Assembly (NCBI GenBank): GCA_027422505.1
Contig: JAPQWV010000050.1
Span: 2,604,001-2,668,000 of the forward strand
Source: Craterostigma plantagineum
Taxonomy: Eukaryota; Streptophyta; Magnoliopsida; Lamiales; Linderniaceae
DNA: 64,000 nucleotides
Direction of reading: 5' to 3'
Shown: positions 11,090 through 22,542 of the stretch, in pieces
Position numbering within the stretch: the stretch's first letter is position 1
Layout: each line of letters starts with the position of its first letter
The notes under the pieces: generated by a model
Database searches by the model: none
What the model saw: the letters and a program-made list of their open reading frames with translations, nothing else
Told to the model about the DNA's origin: nothing
Made by a program: the position numbers and the translations under genes

Positions 11090-11323
11090 CTCCCTCCGTC
11101 CCGGTAACTTTTGTACATTTTACCAAATCGGGCGCTCCACTATCTTTTATACATTTCCATATTTAGTAAAAAACTATCACACACGATCAATATAATAATA
11201 TTAAATATTCTTAAAAGACGTGCCACACCCATACACTTTTCTTCCTCTATACTATTAAAATATTATATTTCTTAAAAACCGAACTCAATCCCAAATGTCC
11301 AAAAGATACCGGGACGGAGGGAG
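11090..11323. mobile_element. Stowaway MITE inside the 5' LTR
   Basis: CTCCCTCCGTCCC / GGGACGGAGGGAG ends with flanking TA. The same element sits at the matching place in the other LTR, so it entered the parent element before this insertion. Confidence 0.88.
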
Positions 11324-11572
11324 TATTATATAATATGATAAAAGGTAATATTGGGACTATTATGTTAAATGAGCCCAATTAGTATTATTATATAAAGAAC
11401 AATGTATGAACGTTTGGAATTATGAAAGAAATTAAACCCTAATCTATTTCTTCTTCCTCAAGTCTCTCTTCTCCTCTGCAACAATCTTTCTCTTCTTCAA
11501 TGTCTTCTTCTATCCAATCTCTTAACCTTCTCTAAATCTGCTTATTAGAAAAACTCAAAAATAGATCAATAC

Positions 11573-12222
11573 CAAGGTTCTGAAATCGGGTTTTCGAACC
11601 GGACCGGATTTTTTAGTGGTTTAAGGTTTAGTGGTTTAACCGGTTTAAAACCAGAATCAAACCGGATGAAACCGGTACTTTAAAAATACAAAAATATTAT
11701 AAAATATCTTAAAATATAAGTCAATCAATACCAGATTGCATATGACTAACAAAAATGCCAGGTTTTTAGAAAACAAATTGGTCGGAATACTAAGTGAAGT
11801 GGAATGGATCTACGGTGGAGAAACTTTTTTTCATAAAATTTTCAAATAAAGCTGCAATTAATAAATAGCATTACTTCATTGATAAAAAGCAAAAAAAAAT
11901 GAATGAGTTTTTTCTTTGAAGAGAAACGAATGGGCTCAGAAGCCCATAAACTCAGTAAATATTTTAATTAAAGAGAATTACGCCAAAACAAACACCGCAG
12001 AGAATCGAGCCCGGGTGTTTGGGTTAAAAGTTGGTGACCTACCCAATCATGCTAGCGAGCAATTCATATTATTTTGACTGTCCAAAATATAAATAACTAT
12101 TGTTTATCAATTTTTTTATTTTTTAAATAAAACACAGACCGGACCGGAACCGAACCGGAATTCCGACCGGTCCGCCGGTTTCCGGCCTGACCCGGCCGGT
12201 CCGGTCCGGTCTTAAAACCCCT
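11573..12222. mobile_element. Mutator-type MITE (CCGG-rich ends) in the 5' LTR
   Basis: The nine bases GATCAATAC occur on both sides (11564-11572, 12223-12231) but once in the intact LTR at 14239-14937, which is an empty site. The ends read CAAGGTTCTGAAATCGGG and, on the opposite strand, AGGGGTTTTAAGACCGGACC, both running into ACCGGACCGG-rich sequence. A minus-strand stretch at about 12000-12065 looks like a Pol III box-B region (GGGCTCGATTC). No coding capacity. Confidence 0.8.
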
Positions 12223-12238
12223 GATCAATACACAACAT

Positions 12239-12250
12239 TGGTATCAGAGC
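12239..12250 (+). other. Primer binding site (tRNA-iMet type)
   Basis: TGGTATCAGAGC one base after the 5' LTR, the usual initiator-methionine tRNA match in plant LTR elements. Confidence 0.85.
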
Positions 12251-12264
12251 AAGTCTTCCTCGGC

Positions 12265-13629
12265 ATGGCTGAAATCGCTCGCTTCATGGATCATCAGGAA
12301 AGGCAGAAGAAGCTAAGGCTGTTGATAGCTAAATCAGAGAGCAACTTTGCGACTGCCATACAACGAGATGTTGCAAATGAGAGGATGCGACGGGCAGTCA
12401 CGAATCTGCAGGCAAACATCACAAACAAGCTGGACAAATTCAGTGAAGATGTTAATGGTAAGCTCGATAATCTTTTACAAAGCATAAAAAATCTACAGTC
12501 GCATATGCAAATATCTAACGGAGAGCTGATGTTGGCTGATGAAGAGACTAAGCGGCCAATGTTGATTAATGAGACTGTGAAAACAGAAAGTGCTCAAGTG
12601 CAAACATCAGAGGTTTACGGTAAACCTGTCGCGATTAAGGGTGACACAGTGTGGGGTGATGTTGGATCTGTCTTAGTCGAAGGCGAGCAGATGTGGGATG
12701 ATGAAGAGACCATGTCATTGGTGCTTGATGACGAAGCTCTAAGTGATGAATCTTCCCTAGTGGATGGGAATCTTCTCGCTGTAGAAATTGGTGGGGAGCA
12801 CATACCAGTCAATGAGCCTCCCGTTTCGGAAATCAATGAGATTAGCGAGATGGGCATTGAGCGACGTGCAATAGTTGTGCATGTGAATCTTCGGCTGATA
12901 CTAGCTGACAAGTCAGTGTTCTTTAGCTCTCCGTTCATCCTCGCTAAGAGCTCAATGGAAATTGATCGAGGACGGTGGGATGTCGAGCGGCTACACGATG
13001 GGGAGTACTTCAACCCACCTTTTGATCGAGGACGATGGTGTGTTGCTGAAAGAATGAAGGCGAATTTCGGAAAAAATCCTCAGCAATACGAAGCAGGAGC
13101 AGCAGCGACGAGAAATCCTCTATATTTCTTCTATGACGTGGACATCATATTGAAAAGGTTGCATGGCTTAGATGAATCAGAACCATTTCAACTATGGGGA
13201 CAAGCTGATCCTCGATGTCCTTGGAACAAATCTTTGCTGCAAGTGATGGTAGAAAGCAAACTTGACCCATATTTACTTCCTTTTATGCAAACGGGTCAAG
13301 GTTTTGAAGCTGCTACGAAGAGGGAAGATGGAAATGCTATATTCGAGATCGCTAATTTCGGCAGAATCTCTAAGCGATACGAGAACGCTGTTGAGTATAC
13401 TAAGACCTCAGATGCTAAGGAGCACGAGACAGCTATAGCCATTCCAGTACCAAGAACAAAATATCTACCCGTTGGAAAACGTGTAGCAGCTATAACGTTA
13501 CGAGGATGGTGGTTCCTAGTTACCCGTGTTCGCGGTAATCAACAGCTAACAAGGCTGCCCAATCAGTGGGATAAAACTGAGAGCTCCGGTATGAGCCGAA
13601 TGTTAGGTTCAGTGAAGCACAAACACTGA
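12265..13629 (+). CDS. Gag-like protein of the non-autonomous LTR element
   Basis: Open frame from the first ATG after the primer site to TGA, about 454 residues; the frame is also open upstream through the primer site, without an ATG. The first ~100 residues are charged and probably coiled-coil (NKLDKFSEDVNGKLDNLLQS), as at the start of several plant Gag proteins. The middle is acidic. Two near-identical words, RGRWDVERL and RGRWCVAERM, lie about 22 residues apart. I see no zinc knuckle or protease motif. The C-terminal third (LYFFYDVDIILKRLHGLDES and on) matches nothing I recognise. Gag is inferred from position. Confidence 0.5.
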   Translation: MAEIARFMDHQERQKKLRLLIAKSESNFATAIQRDVANERMRRAVTNLQANITNKLDKFSEDVNGKLDNLLQSIKNLQSHMQISNGELMLADEETKRPMLINETVKTESAQVQTSEVYGKPVAIKGDTVWGDVGSVLVEGEQMWDDEETMSLVLDDEALSDESSLVDGNLLAVEIGGEHIPVNEPPVSEINEISEMGIERRAIVVHVNLRLILADKSVFFSSPFILAKSSMEIDRGRWDVERLHDGEYFNPPFDRGRWCVAERMKANFGKNPQQYEAGAAATRNPLYFFYDVDIILKRLHGLDESEPFQLWGQADPRCPWNKSLLQVMVESKLDPYLLPFMQTGQGFEAATKREDGNAIFEIANFGRISKRYENAVEYTKTSDAKEHETAIAIPVPRTKYLPVGKRVAAITLRGWWFLVTRVRGNQQLTRLPNQWDKTESSGMSRMLGSVKHKH

Positions 13630-13695
13630 GTCGGAAGCTAAATAGACTTACACAGAAGTCTATACGAAGGGAAAAGGAAGATCTAGAGTCTTACT

Positions 13696-14238
13696 TTGGA
13701 ACTACCACAGCTGTGCCCGAAAATGCCACACGGGAAGGGTCATACTTTTCTTTACGAGCCCACGCGAAGAGAGAAAAAGGGAACTATAATGAAAGGCGAG
13801 ATGATTTACCTCAAGCTTCGACGTCTTTGCCAAAACACAGAAACACTGCATCAGAGTCTGAAGTTCGATGCGAGTTATTCTGGCCCGTTTGAGATCCTCG
13901 AAAAAGGAGGTCCGACGGCTCACAGGTTAGATCTGTCGTCTGAAGCGAAGGAGTATCCGACTTTTCTTGTTTTGCTTCTGAAGAAATTGGTAAGTCCTAA
14001 GGTGACTTTATCTGCCCTTTTACCTAAGACAGAAGAAAAAGGGAAACTTTTGGTAAAACCATCGAAAATCCTAAGCGAAGAAACTATCTTTCAAGGAAGT
14101 CGAAACTTACCTCTATTAGTGGTTCAGTGGATTAATGGACGACCAGAGAAGCTCACTTGCGAAGATAAACTAGGAGCTCAGACTAAATTTCCAACTTTAG
14201 ATCCTTGGGGACAAGGATCTCTTCAACCCGGGGGTATT
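13696..14238 (+). pseudogene. Integrase C-terminus remnant (Ty3/gypsy)
   Basis: The frame encodes YLKLRRLCQN, YSGPFEILEKGGPTAHRLDL and LLLKKLV, the usual order of the SH3-like end of plant gypsy integrases. A weak chromodomain-like VVQWINGRPEK follows. It shares the reading frame of the gag-like ORF, separated by stops at 13627-13641. The integrase core, RT and protease that should precede it are missing, so it is a deletion relic. The frame happens to run on into the LTR. Confidence 0.6.
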
Positions 14239-14937
14239 GTCATGTATTCGCCTCAGCTGCGCCGTGGAAGAGCTGCTGTCAGAGGCGGCGTAGGTGAAGT
14301 TGGGCGTGTGGACAGAAGTATGAAGACCGAAGCTTGTCTGAAGAAAACTATGAAGAGAGAAGATGGCTTAAACGTTTGGTATGGGCTGGGCCGTAAAGGA
14401 GTAGGCTGATTCTTGAATCTTTGGTTTTGGGCCAAGAATATACTCCCTCCGTCCCGGTAACTTTTGTACATTTTACCAAATCGGGCGCTCCACTATCTTT
14501 TATACATTTCCATATTAGTAAAAAACTATCACACACGATCAATATAATAATATTAAATATTCTTAAAAGACGTGCCACACCCATACACTTTTCTTCCTCT
14601 ATACTATTAAAATATTATATTTCTTAAAAACCGAACTCAATCCCAAATGTCCAAAAGATACCGGGACGGAGGGAGTATTATATAATATGATAAAAGGTAA
14701 TATTGGGACTATTATGTTAAATGAGCCCAATTAGTATTATTATATAAAGAACAATGTATGAACATTTGGAATTATGAAAGAAATTAAACCCTAATCTATT
14801 TCTTCTTCCTCAAGTCTCTCTTCTCCTCTGCAACAATCTTTCTCTTCTTCAATGTCTTCTTCTATCAATCTCTTAACCTTCTCTAAATCTCTAAATCTGC
14901 TTATTAGAAAAACTCAAAAATAGATCAATACACAACA
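14239..14937 (+). repeat. 3' LTR of the non-autonomous element
   Basis: 699-bp copy of the LTR without the MITE, preceded by CCCGGGGGTAT as likely polypurine tract. Differences from the 5' copy include a short CTCTAAAT duplication near 14885. Confidence 0.88.
14443..14675. mobile_element. Stowaway MITE inside the 3' LTR
   Basis: Same element and same position in the LTR as 11090-11323, with TA on both sides. Confidence 0.88.
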
Positions 14938-15366
14938 GTAATATACCCGATCGGGTTATTCGGTACCCGACAAATTAATTTTATAAAAATATTCTAGTTT
15001 TGTTACATAAACATTAAAAAAATATAATTACATATCCAAATATAAATATCTAACGTGAGTTGTATTAAAGTTTTAAATGATATTTCGATTAATTTCTTAT
15101 TTTAATTGCATGATTAACAAGTAATATTTTATTATCAATGCATAAATCATTATAAAAAGTGAAAATATATTCTCCAAATTTTTATAAATAAATATGTTTA
15201 TATTATATTTATTGAAAATAAAACATCCAAATATTATAATTGACATTTAATATATAACATGAATATTTTGATATGTTGTAATATTTTTAGTCATATTTTT
15301 TCAATTCAAAATCGGGTACCCGAACCCGATGTATACCCGACAAGCGTGTACCCGACGTAGATCGAG
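14938..15366. mobile_element. Right part of the CGGGTA/TACCCG-rich element
   Basis: Starts 'TACCCGATCGGG', is AT-rich in the middle, and ends with 'CGGGTACCCGAACCCGATG...TACCCGACAAG' just before F-box coding sequence at about 15371. Together with 10735-10884 it makes one element of about 580 bp before the LTR insertion. The left part of the host F-box gene is missing at this junction. Confidence 0.5.
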
Positions 15367-15498
15367 TCGGGTTCACTGGCTATGCGTTAATGACGTCCTG
15401 ACGATGAACGTGGAAACTGAAGAGCTTCGACGTTTTGCTCTGCCAAGATTGCTGAGGAGGAAATGCCTTCTCCTTCTGCAGATGGGAGAAAAGCTGTC

Positions 15499-17883
15499 TG
15501 TAATACCCGTAAAATTAATACGGGATTATTTTTGTAATGTTCGAAATTAATGGAATTAATTTTCGGACCAAAGGGATATTTCGAAAGGAACCCGGAAATA
15601 CTAATTGGGCCGAGAATTGTTGTAAGCCCAAGAAAGATAATAAGAACTAAAATAAGTAGAAAAGCCCAAGGAAGTAAAATGGGCTATCATTATAATGTTG
15701 GAATATAATAAATTGAACTGTACTAACTTAGTTAATGTCTCAAAAATAAAGCCCAAATGTTTCGATAGGATAGATGGCTAATAAGTTTACTTAAGCCTAA
15801 AAAAAAACACGTCATCATTCTTTTACTTCTATCATAAAATTCGAAATTTCAATACATATCCACATCCTATCTAATAAAAACGAGTTACAAAGTCAAGACT
15901 TCAATAAGAAAGAAAACCTGACAAACAAAGAAGAAGCTCGATAACGAAGAACAGATTCAACGCGAGGTATGGTATTTTACCATATATGAAATTTCTTGTA
16001 CTTAATATATTTTATTAGTGAGTATCGAGAGTTAAATTAGGATATGTTTATATGAAAATTCGAAAGTCATGTGATTAAGAAAAACCAAATGTTCATGTTC
16101 CAATCCCTGACTATAATTTTCGGTTATGATGAAGTAAGAACTCTGATAATCTACGAAGATAACTCAAGTTCCAGGGAAACTAATTTTGGAATACTGTTTG
16201 CTGGAACCATATGATCCTATTATAAGATTTCGAGATATATAATGAGTGGAAAACCCTAACTGTTAAAGCCAAAACTGTGTTTTGAAGATATAAATGTCGG
16301 TATATGATAATTGTAGGAAAAATGTCGAGAGGTATATAGTAATAGCTGACACATGTGCGAGAGATACAAAATGTCGAGAGATACATCATGTGGTCTTCGA
16401 CATTGGTATGAATTAGAAAATCTCGAGGTATATTAATATAAAATCTCTGACACTTCTTATTAGACTAGGTTTCGATATTTGTATGTTTGATGTCTCGACA
16501 TTTTTAGGTATCGACATTTATATTTATGTGTAGAATGCTTCGACATTTATATGATTTCACCATGAGAACTCGACATTTTCAGATGTCTCGACATTTTGAG
16601 CAGCCTCGATATTTTAGGAATTGATTTCGACATTTATATGATTTCACCATGAGAATTCGACATTTTTCTATCACTCACATCTCGACATTTGCTAGTATGT
16701 TAAAACTCGACATTTCGTTTTTAATCTAGACCTCGACATTTTATTAAATAATTTCGACATCTGGTTTTAGGTAATAAATTTTCGGTATTTTAGGGTTTAT
16801 TTATTTTTAGGAATTTCATTATTTTAGGGTTTCATAAATTTTAGGATTTTCGAGAATTAGTATATATACTAATAATATTATTATATTCAGACGACCGATC
16901 TACAGAGACTTCACGAGACTTCGTAGTTGGTTGTAGCGGGAGGACAGGTAGGTGGATTATCCATCTACGATACGTAAACACAAATGTGAATTTATGTGTT
17001 TTCATGAGACTCTGTGATTTAAGTGACTTATGTGATTTACGTGTTTTACGTATGTTTTATGCGACATCACGTTTCATGTGTATCACGTATATGCATGACA
17101 TCGCACGACATGGTGAGGGATAATGACCACATTAGTGGTGACACCTTAAGACTTAAGGTGTCGATTGAGCGGGGTAGTGTGTGCCGATTTTGGCAGTCAG
17201 ACTCGTAGCGGAGTTGAGGTTGGACTCGCTGGGCACCTGACGGGAGACAGACGTGAGCGATCTGTCTACTCGGGCGTGAGCGACCCGAGGTGCAAACCGT
17301 CGGATGAGTTGTGTAGCGGAAGGGGCGACCTGATAGGAGGACGTTGACGTGATCGATCAGCGCACTATCGGCGTGGGCACCGCTAGTCTGGCGTTAGCGA
17401 CCAGACGATATATTTTATTTTATTGCGCGCGAGGTGCCGAGTCCAGCCTAGGGCCCTGATATTGAGATACGATAGAAATGTGAGGACGAGCGTGCATTAT
17501 ATCATGTTGCGAGAACTGGGAACTGGGAATGAGTGCACGCTGCATTGCATTTTATTCACCTACTGGGCAATTTGCTCAGTGTTTACGTGTTGTAGGTACC
17601 GAGTCTGACGCTGACACGCGTCAAGACTGAGGCGGCTGGTGGCGGTGCTCCACGGAATTTTGAGGGCGGGGCGGTACATGGATGAAGACCTGTGAAGCGG
17701 CGATAGGATTTTAACCTTTTGACATTTTGGGGCTTCGGCCCATTGTACAGATACTATTATGTAAAATAATATTTTGTTGTATTATAATATCTTTTAGGAA
17801 AAAGTTTTAATTAGACGGGCCCTCCGCGGCTTACGTTGCGGAAATCCGCCAATAATCCTAATTAGAAAAGTAGGGTCGCCACA
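15499..17883 (+). repeat. 5' LTR of the Tekay-type element
   Basis: 2385 bp, TG..CA. It contains about a dozen TCGACATT words (16390-16770), a possible TATA box (TATATATA at 16861-16868) and a duplicated-looking GAGCGAYCYG region near 17270. It carries no coding sequence; short open frames are chance. Confidence 0.93.
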
Positions 17884-17885
17884 GG

Positions 17886-17897
17886 TGGTATCAGAGC
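17886..17897 (+). other. Primer binding site (tRNA-iMet type)
   Basis: TGGTATCAGAGC two bases after the 5' LTR. Confidence 0.9.
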
Positions 17898-18042
17898 ATA
17901 GGTTTTAGATTCTGCAGACTGTCCATGTACTGCCGCTCAAAAGCCTGGAGAACCAGCCTGGCCTGTAAGTTCAATATTTGATTTCATTATTACGTGTTAT
18001 TTGATATGTGCTCTGTGTGAATAATTGTAGAAATAGATAAAA

Positions 18043-20343
18043 ATGCCGAAAGGACGTCGAGATGTAGGCAGTTCTAGTCGTAGGGCGGGGTCTGAATCTC
18101 CACCGAATGACGACCGCTCTACTATCCATCAATTGACCGATCTGATCCGACGACAGTCGGATCAAATTAACGATTTGATCCATCACCGAAGCTCATCGGA
18201 ACATTCCCCGCAACCTGATCGAGTGGAACTAATCGGGGAACGATTTCGAAAGCTAAACCCCCCAATATTTACCGAAGCCACCAATCCTGCGGTGGCTGAA
18301 GACTGGATAGGCACCATAGAAGATATGTTCATCTACAGTCGAGTGCCTGACAACGAAAAAGTCCTTTGTGCCGTTTTCCTTTTCCGAGAAAATGCGCGTT
18401 ATTGGTGGAACACCGTAAGGGTGTTAGAGAGCCCAATGACAATGACTTGGGAAAGGTTTAGAGAGCTCTTCTTTAACAAATACTTTACGGCGCACGATCA
18501 AGAACAAAGGATGTACGAGTTCATGAGCTTGAAGCAAGGGAGCATGCCGGTGGCGGAGTACATCCGTCGATTTGAGGAATTATCCCGATTTGCTCCGCAG
18601 TTAGTGGCGACTAATTCGCTGAAAGTGACCAGATTCATTAAGGGACTTAAACCCGAAATCTATCGGGATTTAAGTATTGCGGGTGCACGCCAATTAGAGT
18701 TTATGCAAGTGACGGAACGTGCTCTAATCGCGGAACAAGCAGAGTCGGTCGTGGTAGAAGCCCAGGAAGCGAAAAAGAGGAGAGAGGCCCAACAAGGAAG
18801 CGGAGGAGATAAGAAACGCCAATTCTTCGGCAAGGGTCCTAATACCCAATGGAACCGTCAGGGCCAACAAAACTGGAGACCGAGACCAATACAGGGACCG
18901 ATCAATATCCCCAATCGACCTCAAAATGTTACGCCCCAGTGTCGACAATGCGGGCGTTATCATTTCGGGGCCTGCTTCGGAGCAAGGCAGGTTCCGCAGT
19001 GCTTCCGGTGCGGAAAGGTCGGTCACTTTGCTAGAGCTTGTACGGAAAATTTACCCCTAGTACGGAACCCTGCCCAACCGCCAATTCGACCTCCACCTGT
19101 TCCCGCGAGAGTTTTTACTTTGACAAATGAGGAGGCCGAGGCGAATCCTTCTGTTGTGACGGGTACGTTAACTATCTATAACGTGCCCACTTCTGTGCTT
19201 ATTGATTCTGGAGCCACACATTCGTTTGTGTCGGCTAAGTACGTGGCGAAGGTAGGAATATCCCCTACCTCATCCGAATGCAACTATGTAGTTACTCTAC
19301 CTCATGGGGATCCGACGCATACCAACCAAATACTGCGAGGATGCGTCGTAAGTATTGAGGGTAGGAACTTGAGCGTCGACCTGATTGTAATCCCGATGAA
19401 CGACTATGATGTCATCTTCGGAATGGATTGGCTTTCAAGATATGGAGCCATCATAGATTGTAACAAGAAGGTCGTTAAATTCCAGCTGCCTGAAGAAGAA
19501 ACATTCACTTTTTCGGGTAAAGCGAATAAGAATAGTATTCCACGAATATCAGCTCTAAAGGCTCAACGACTCTTGAGGTCAGGTTGTGAGTCCTATCTCG
19601 TGTATGCGGTGAAGGCAGAGGAGTCACCTCAGCCTGAACTGAAAGACGTACCGATAGTTAACGAATATGCCGATGTATTTCCCGATGATCTCCCGGGGTT
19701 ACCCCCTGATCGAGAAATACAGTTCACGATTGATTTGATGCCGGGGTCTGCCCCAATCTCTAAAACTCCATATCGCCTAGCGCCTAATGAATTGAAGGAA
19801 TTGAAAGAACAACTGGATGATTTACTGCAAAAAGGGTTTATCCAACCCAGTTTTTCACCGTGGGGAGCACCAGTCTTATTTGTACGAAAGAAGGATGGGT
19901 CGATGCGACTATGTATCGACTATAGGGAACTGAATAAGATCACGATCAAGAATAAATATCCGTTGCCAAGGATCGATGATCTGTTTGACCAACTACAGAG
20001 TGCTACGGTATTCTCGAAAATTGACCTCCGTTCGGGATACCATCAGTTGAAGATCAGGGAGGTAGATGTTCCTAAAACTGCATTCAGTACGAGGTACGGC
20101 CATTACGAGTTTCTGGTCATGCCTTTTGGACTGACAAATGCTCCAGCTGCTTTTATGGACTTGATGAATCGAGTCTTTAAGAACTATCTTGACCGTTTCG
20201 TAATCGTCTTTATTGACGATATTCTGATCTATTCTAAGACGAGGGAGGAACATGAGAATCATTTACGAATCGTCTTAGGAATCCTGCGAGAGAAACAGCT
20301 TTACGCCAATTCAAGAAATGTGAATTTTGGCTTGAGCAAGTAG
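18043..20343 (+). CDS. gag-pol: Gag-protease-reverse transcriptase part of the Tekay-type polyprotein
   Basis: 766 codons from a true ATG 160 bp after the LTR. Gag occupies roughly residues 60-240. A zinc knuckle [14 protein letters not shown] lies near residue 320, preceded by a second C/H-rich stretch ([12 protein letters not shown]). The aspartic protease motif [10 protein letters not shown] is at about 386-395. RT motifs follow: [22 protein letters not shown], and the catalytic FIDDIL near residue 724. The frame then ends early at a TAG (20341-20343), because one base of an A-run at about 20308-20310 is missing; the sequence continues in the next frame. Either the element is frameshifted or the assembly has an error. 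Confidence 0.92.
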   Translation: MPKGRRDVGSSSRRAGSESPPNDDRSTIHQLTDLIRRQSDQINDLIHHRSSSEHSPQPDRVELIGERFRKLNPPIFTEATNPAVAEDWIGTIEDMFIYSRVPDNEKVLCAVFLFRENARYWWNTVRVLESPMTMTWERFRELFFNKYFTAHDQEQRMYEFMSLKQGSMPVAEYIRRFEELSRFAPQLVATNSLKVTRFIKGLKPEIYRDLSIAGARQLEFMQVTERALIAEQAESVVVEAQEAKKRREAQQGSGGDKKRQFFGKGPNTQWNRQGQQNWRPRPIQGPINIPNRPQNVTPQCRQCGRYHFGACFGARQVPQCFRCGKVGHFARACTENLPLVRNPAQPPIRPPPVPARVFTLTNEEAEANPSVVTGTLTIYNVPTSVLIDSGATHSFVSAKYVAKVGISPTSSECNYVVTLPHGDPTHTNQILRGCVVSIEGRNLSVDLIVIPMNDYDVIFGMDWLSRYGAIIDCNKKVVKFQLPEEETFTFSGKANKNSIPRISALKAQRLLRSGCESYLVYAVKAEESPQPELKDVPIVNEYADVFPDDLPGLPPDREIQFTIDLMPGSAPISKTPYRLAPNELKELKEQLDDLLQKGFIQPSFSPWGAPVLFVRKKDGSMRLCIDYRELNKITIKNKYPLPRIDDLFDQLQSATVFSKIDLRSGYHQLKIREVDVPKTAFSTRYGHYEFLVMPFGLTNAPAAFMDLMNRVFKNYLDRFVIVFIDDILIYSKTREEHENHLRIVLGILREKQLYANSRNVNFGLSK

Positions 20344-20348
20344 CCTTC

Positions 20349-22508
20349 TTGGGACACGTGATTTCCGGGAATGGAATATCCGTGGACCCGAGTAAGATTG
20401 AGGCCGTGAACAATTGGCCACGACCAACTACTCCGACCGAGGTTCGAAGTTTTCTTGGACTTGCGGGATATTACCGTAAGTTCATAGCTGACTTCTCTAG
20501 TATAGCCTCGACTTTGACGAACCTGACCAGAAAGAACATACCTTTCAAGTGGTCTGAAGCTTGCGAACAAAGTTTTCAGGAGTTGAAAAAGCGACTCACA
20601 TCTGCTCCTATTCTGACTATACCCTCGGGAACTGGAGGATTCTCAGTCTACAGTGACGCTTCGAAGAATGGACTGGGATGTGTATTGATGCAGAACGGCA
20701 AGGTAATCGCGTATGCCTCCAGACAACTAAAAGAATACGAAAAGAACTACCCAACTCACGACTTAGAACTTGCAGCAGTCGTCTTCGCCTTAAAGATTTG
20801 GAGACACTACCTTTACGGAGAACGGTGCGAAATCTTTACAGACCATAAGAGTCTGAAATATTTCTTCACCCAGAAAGAGCTGAATATGAGACAACGACGA
20901 TGGCTGGAACTTGTAAAGGACTACGACTGCGTTATTAATTATCATCCGGGCAAAGCGAACGTAGTCGCAGACGCGCTCAGTCGAAAGGCGATGAGTACGG
21001 AATTGCACAGACTTGGAGTGGAAATAGTCAATTTAGGCGAACTCGAAACGAGACTAGCAACGCTAACTCTTCAGCCGACGTTGCTAGAACGAATTCAAAA
21101 AGCACAAGAAGAGGATGAATTCTACCTAAAGGCGAAGGATACACTACCCGAAGACTCCGAATTCCGAGCAGACGGAACCCTGTTATACAAGAATCGGCTA
21201 TACGTGCCCAATAACGAGGAGTTACGACGAACGATAATGGCAGAGGCGCACGCAACAACGTACTCAGTACACCCTGGCGCGACAAAGATGTACCAAGACT
21301 TGCGAGTAACATACTGGTGGCCAGGAATGAAGAAAGACATCGCAGCGTTTGTAAACCGATGTATGACGTGCCAGCTGATCAAAGCGGAACACCAGCGACC
21401 AGCTGGAACTTTACAACCTTTACCTATTCCTGAATGGAAATGGGATCACATCACTATGGACTTCGTCGTTGGTTTACCTAAGACGACGAAAGGCCATGAC
21501 GCTATCTGGGTGGTGGTAGACCGCCTGACGAAATCAGCTCATTTCCTTCCTATCAACTCTACTTACTCCATGGAACGCTACGCTGAATTGTATATTCAGG
21601 AAATTGTTCGACTCCATGGAATCCCAATTTCTATCGTCTCGGATCGAGATTCAAGATTTCTGTCTAACTTTTGGCAAAGCCTACAGAAAGCAATGGGAAC
21701 CAAGCTCTCATTCAGTACTGCTTACCATCCCCAAACCGACGGGCAGTCTGAACGAACAATTCAAACTCTTGAGGATATGCTACGGGCGTGCGTGCTCGAT
21801 TTCAAAGGAAACTGGAGTAAGTATCTACCACTGATAGAGTTTTCCTATAACAATAGCTTCCACGCTACTATCGGGATGGCGCCATACGAGGCGTTATACG
21901 GGCGCAAATGCCGATCCCCAGTCCATTGGGACGAAATCGGTGAGCGAACATTGTTAGGACCTGATATGATCCGAGAAATGACAGAAGCTGTGACGAAGAT
22001 TCGGGAAAGGATGCGAACCGCACAGAGTCGTCAGAAGAGCTACGCAGATCATCGACGACGACCATTGGAATTTGTAGAAGATGACCAAGTGTTCCTAAAA
22101 ATCTCTCCGATGAAAGGAGTAAAACGCTTCGGACGAAAGGGCAAGCTGAGCCCCAGATACATAGGCCCGTTTAGAATTATCAGACGAGTTGGCGAAGTCG
22201 CGTACCAACTAGAGTTACCGGCCTCACTATCGCAAATTCATGACGTATTTCACGTATCGACATTACGAAAATACGTCGCGGACCCGAGCCATGTTATCCA
22301 AAATGAGCTTCTTTATCAACAGCTTAAGCCTGATTTGAGCTATGAAGAGAAGCCTGTAGAGATTCTGATGTATGAGATGAAACAACTTCGGAATAAGACT
22401 ATTCCGTTAGTTAAAGTTTTGTGGCGGAATCAATCCATTGAGGAAGCCACTTGGGAGCGTGAGGATGATATGAAAATTCGTTATCCCGAGTTATTCCAGT
22501 CGGCGTAA
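20349..22508 (+). CDS. pol: RNase H-integrase-chromodomain part of the Tekay-type polyprotein
   Basis: This is the out-of-frame continuation of the preceding ORF, not a separate gene; its first codon is a TTG. Counting from there, RNase H acidic residues are D103 (YSDASKNG), E140 (HDLELAA) and D165 (FTDHKS). The integrase zinc finger is H301, H308, C338, C341. The DDE triad is D371 (TMDFVVG), D432 (VSDRDS) and E468 (GQSERT). A GPFRII-type SH3-like region follows near residues 565-630, and a chromodomain at about 665-715 (KVLWRN, ATWERED). In chromoviruses this domain is thought to steer integration to marked chromatin. Confidence 0.92.
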   Translation: MGHVISGNGISVDPSKIEAVNNWPRPTTPTEVRSFLGLAGYYRKFIADFSSIASTLTNLTRKNIPFKWSEACEQSFQELKKRLTSAPILTIPSGTGGFSVYSDASKNGLGCVLMQNGKVIAYASRQLKEYEKNYPTHDLELAAVVFALKIWRHYLYGERCEIFTDHKSLKYFFTQKELNMRQRRWLELVKDYDCVINYHPGKANVVADALSRKAMSTELHRLGVEIVNLGELETRLATLTLQPTLLERIQKAQEEDEFYLKAKDTLPEDSEFRADGTLLYKNRLYVPNNEELRRTIMAEAHATTYSVHPGATKMYQDLRVTYWWPGMKKDIAAFVNRCMTCQLIKAEHQRPAGTLQPLPIPEWKWDHITMDFVVGLPKTTKGHDAIWVVVDRLTKSAHFLPINSTYSMERYAELYIQEIVRLHGIPISIVSDRDSRFLSNFWQSLQKAMGTKLSFSTAYHPQTDGQSERTIQTLEDMLRACVLDFKGNWSKYLPLIEFSYNNSFHATIGMAPYEALYGRKCRSPVHWDEIGERTLLGPDMIREMTEAVTKIRERMRTAQSRQKSYADHRRRPLEFVEDDQVFLKISPMKGVKRFGRKGKLSPRYIGPFRIIRRVGEVAYQLELPASLSQIHDVFHVSTLRKYVADPSHVIQNELLYQQLKPDLSYEEKPVEILMYEMKQLRNKTIPLVKVLWRNQSIEEATWEREDDMKIRYPELFQSA

Positions 22509-22529
22509 TTTCGGGGACGAAATTCTTTT

Positions 22530-22542
22530 AAGGGGGGGAGGA
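22530..22542 (+). other. Polypurine tract
   Basis: AAGGGGGGGAGGA directly before the 3' LTR, the second-strand primer site. Confidence 0.88.

Larger units (their letters stand above)
10885..12237 (+). repeat. 5' LTR of the non-autonomous element, split by a MITE
   Basis: Same sequence as 14239-14937 apart from a 650-bp MITE at 11573-12222 and its 9-bp duplication. It contains a Stowaway MITE at 11090-11323 that the other LTR also has. Confidence 0.85.
10885..14937 (+). mobile_element. Non-autonomous LTR retrotransposon, gypsy-type remnant coding
   Basis: Two ~695-bp direct repeats start TGTCATGTATTCG and end ACAACA (10885-12237, interrupted, and 14239-14937). A tRNA-iMet-type primer site TGGTATCAGAGC follows the first, and a short G-run precedes the second. 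Flanks are GTAGT (10880-10884) and GTAAT (14938-14942), a target duplication with one mismatch. The interior is only about 2 kb: a gag-like frame, then a stretch like an integrase C-terminus, with no protease, reverse transcriptase, RNase H or integrase core. It would need another element's enzymes to move. Confidence 0.8.

Noticed and set aside
10885..14937. Minus-strand 72-codon frame present twice (10900-11118, 14253-14471)
   Set aside because: Lies in the LTRs across the Stowaway MITE; duplicated because LTRs are duplicated.
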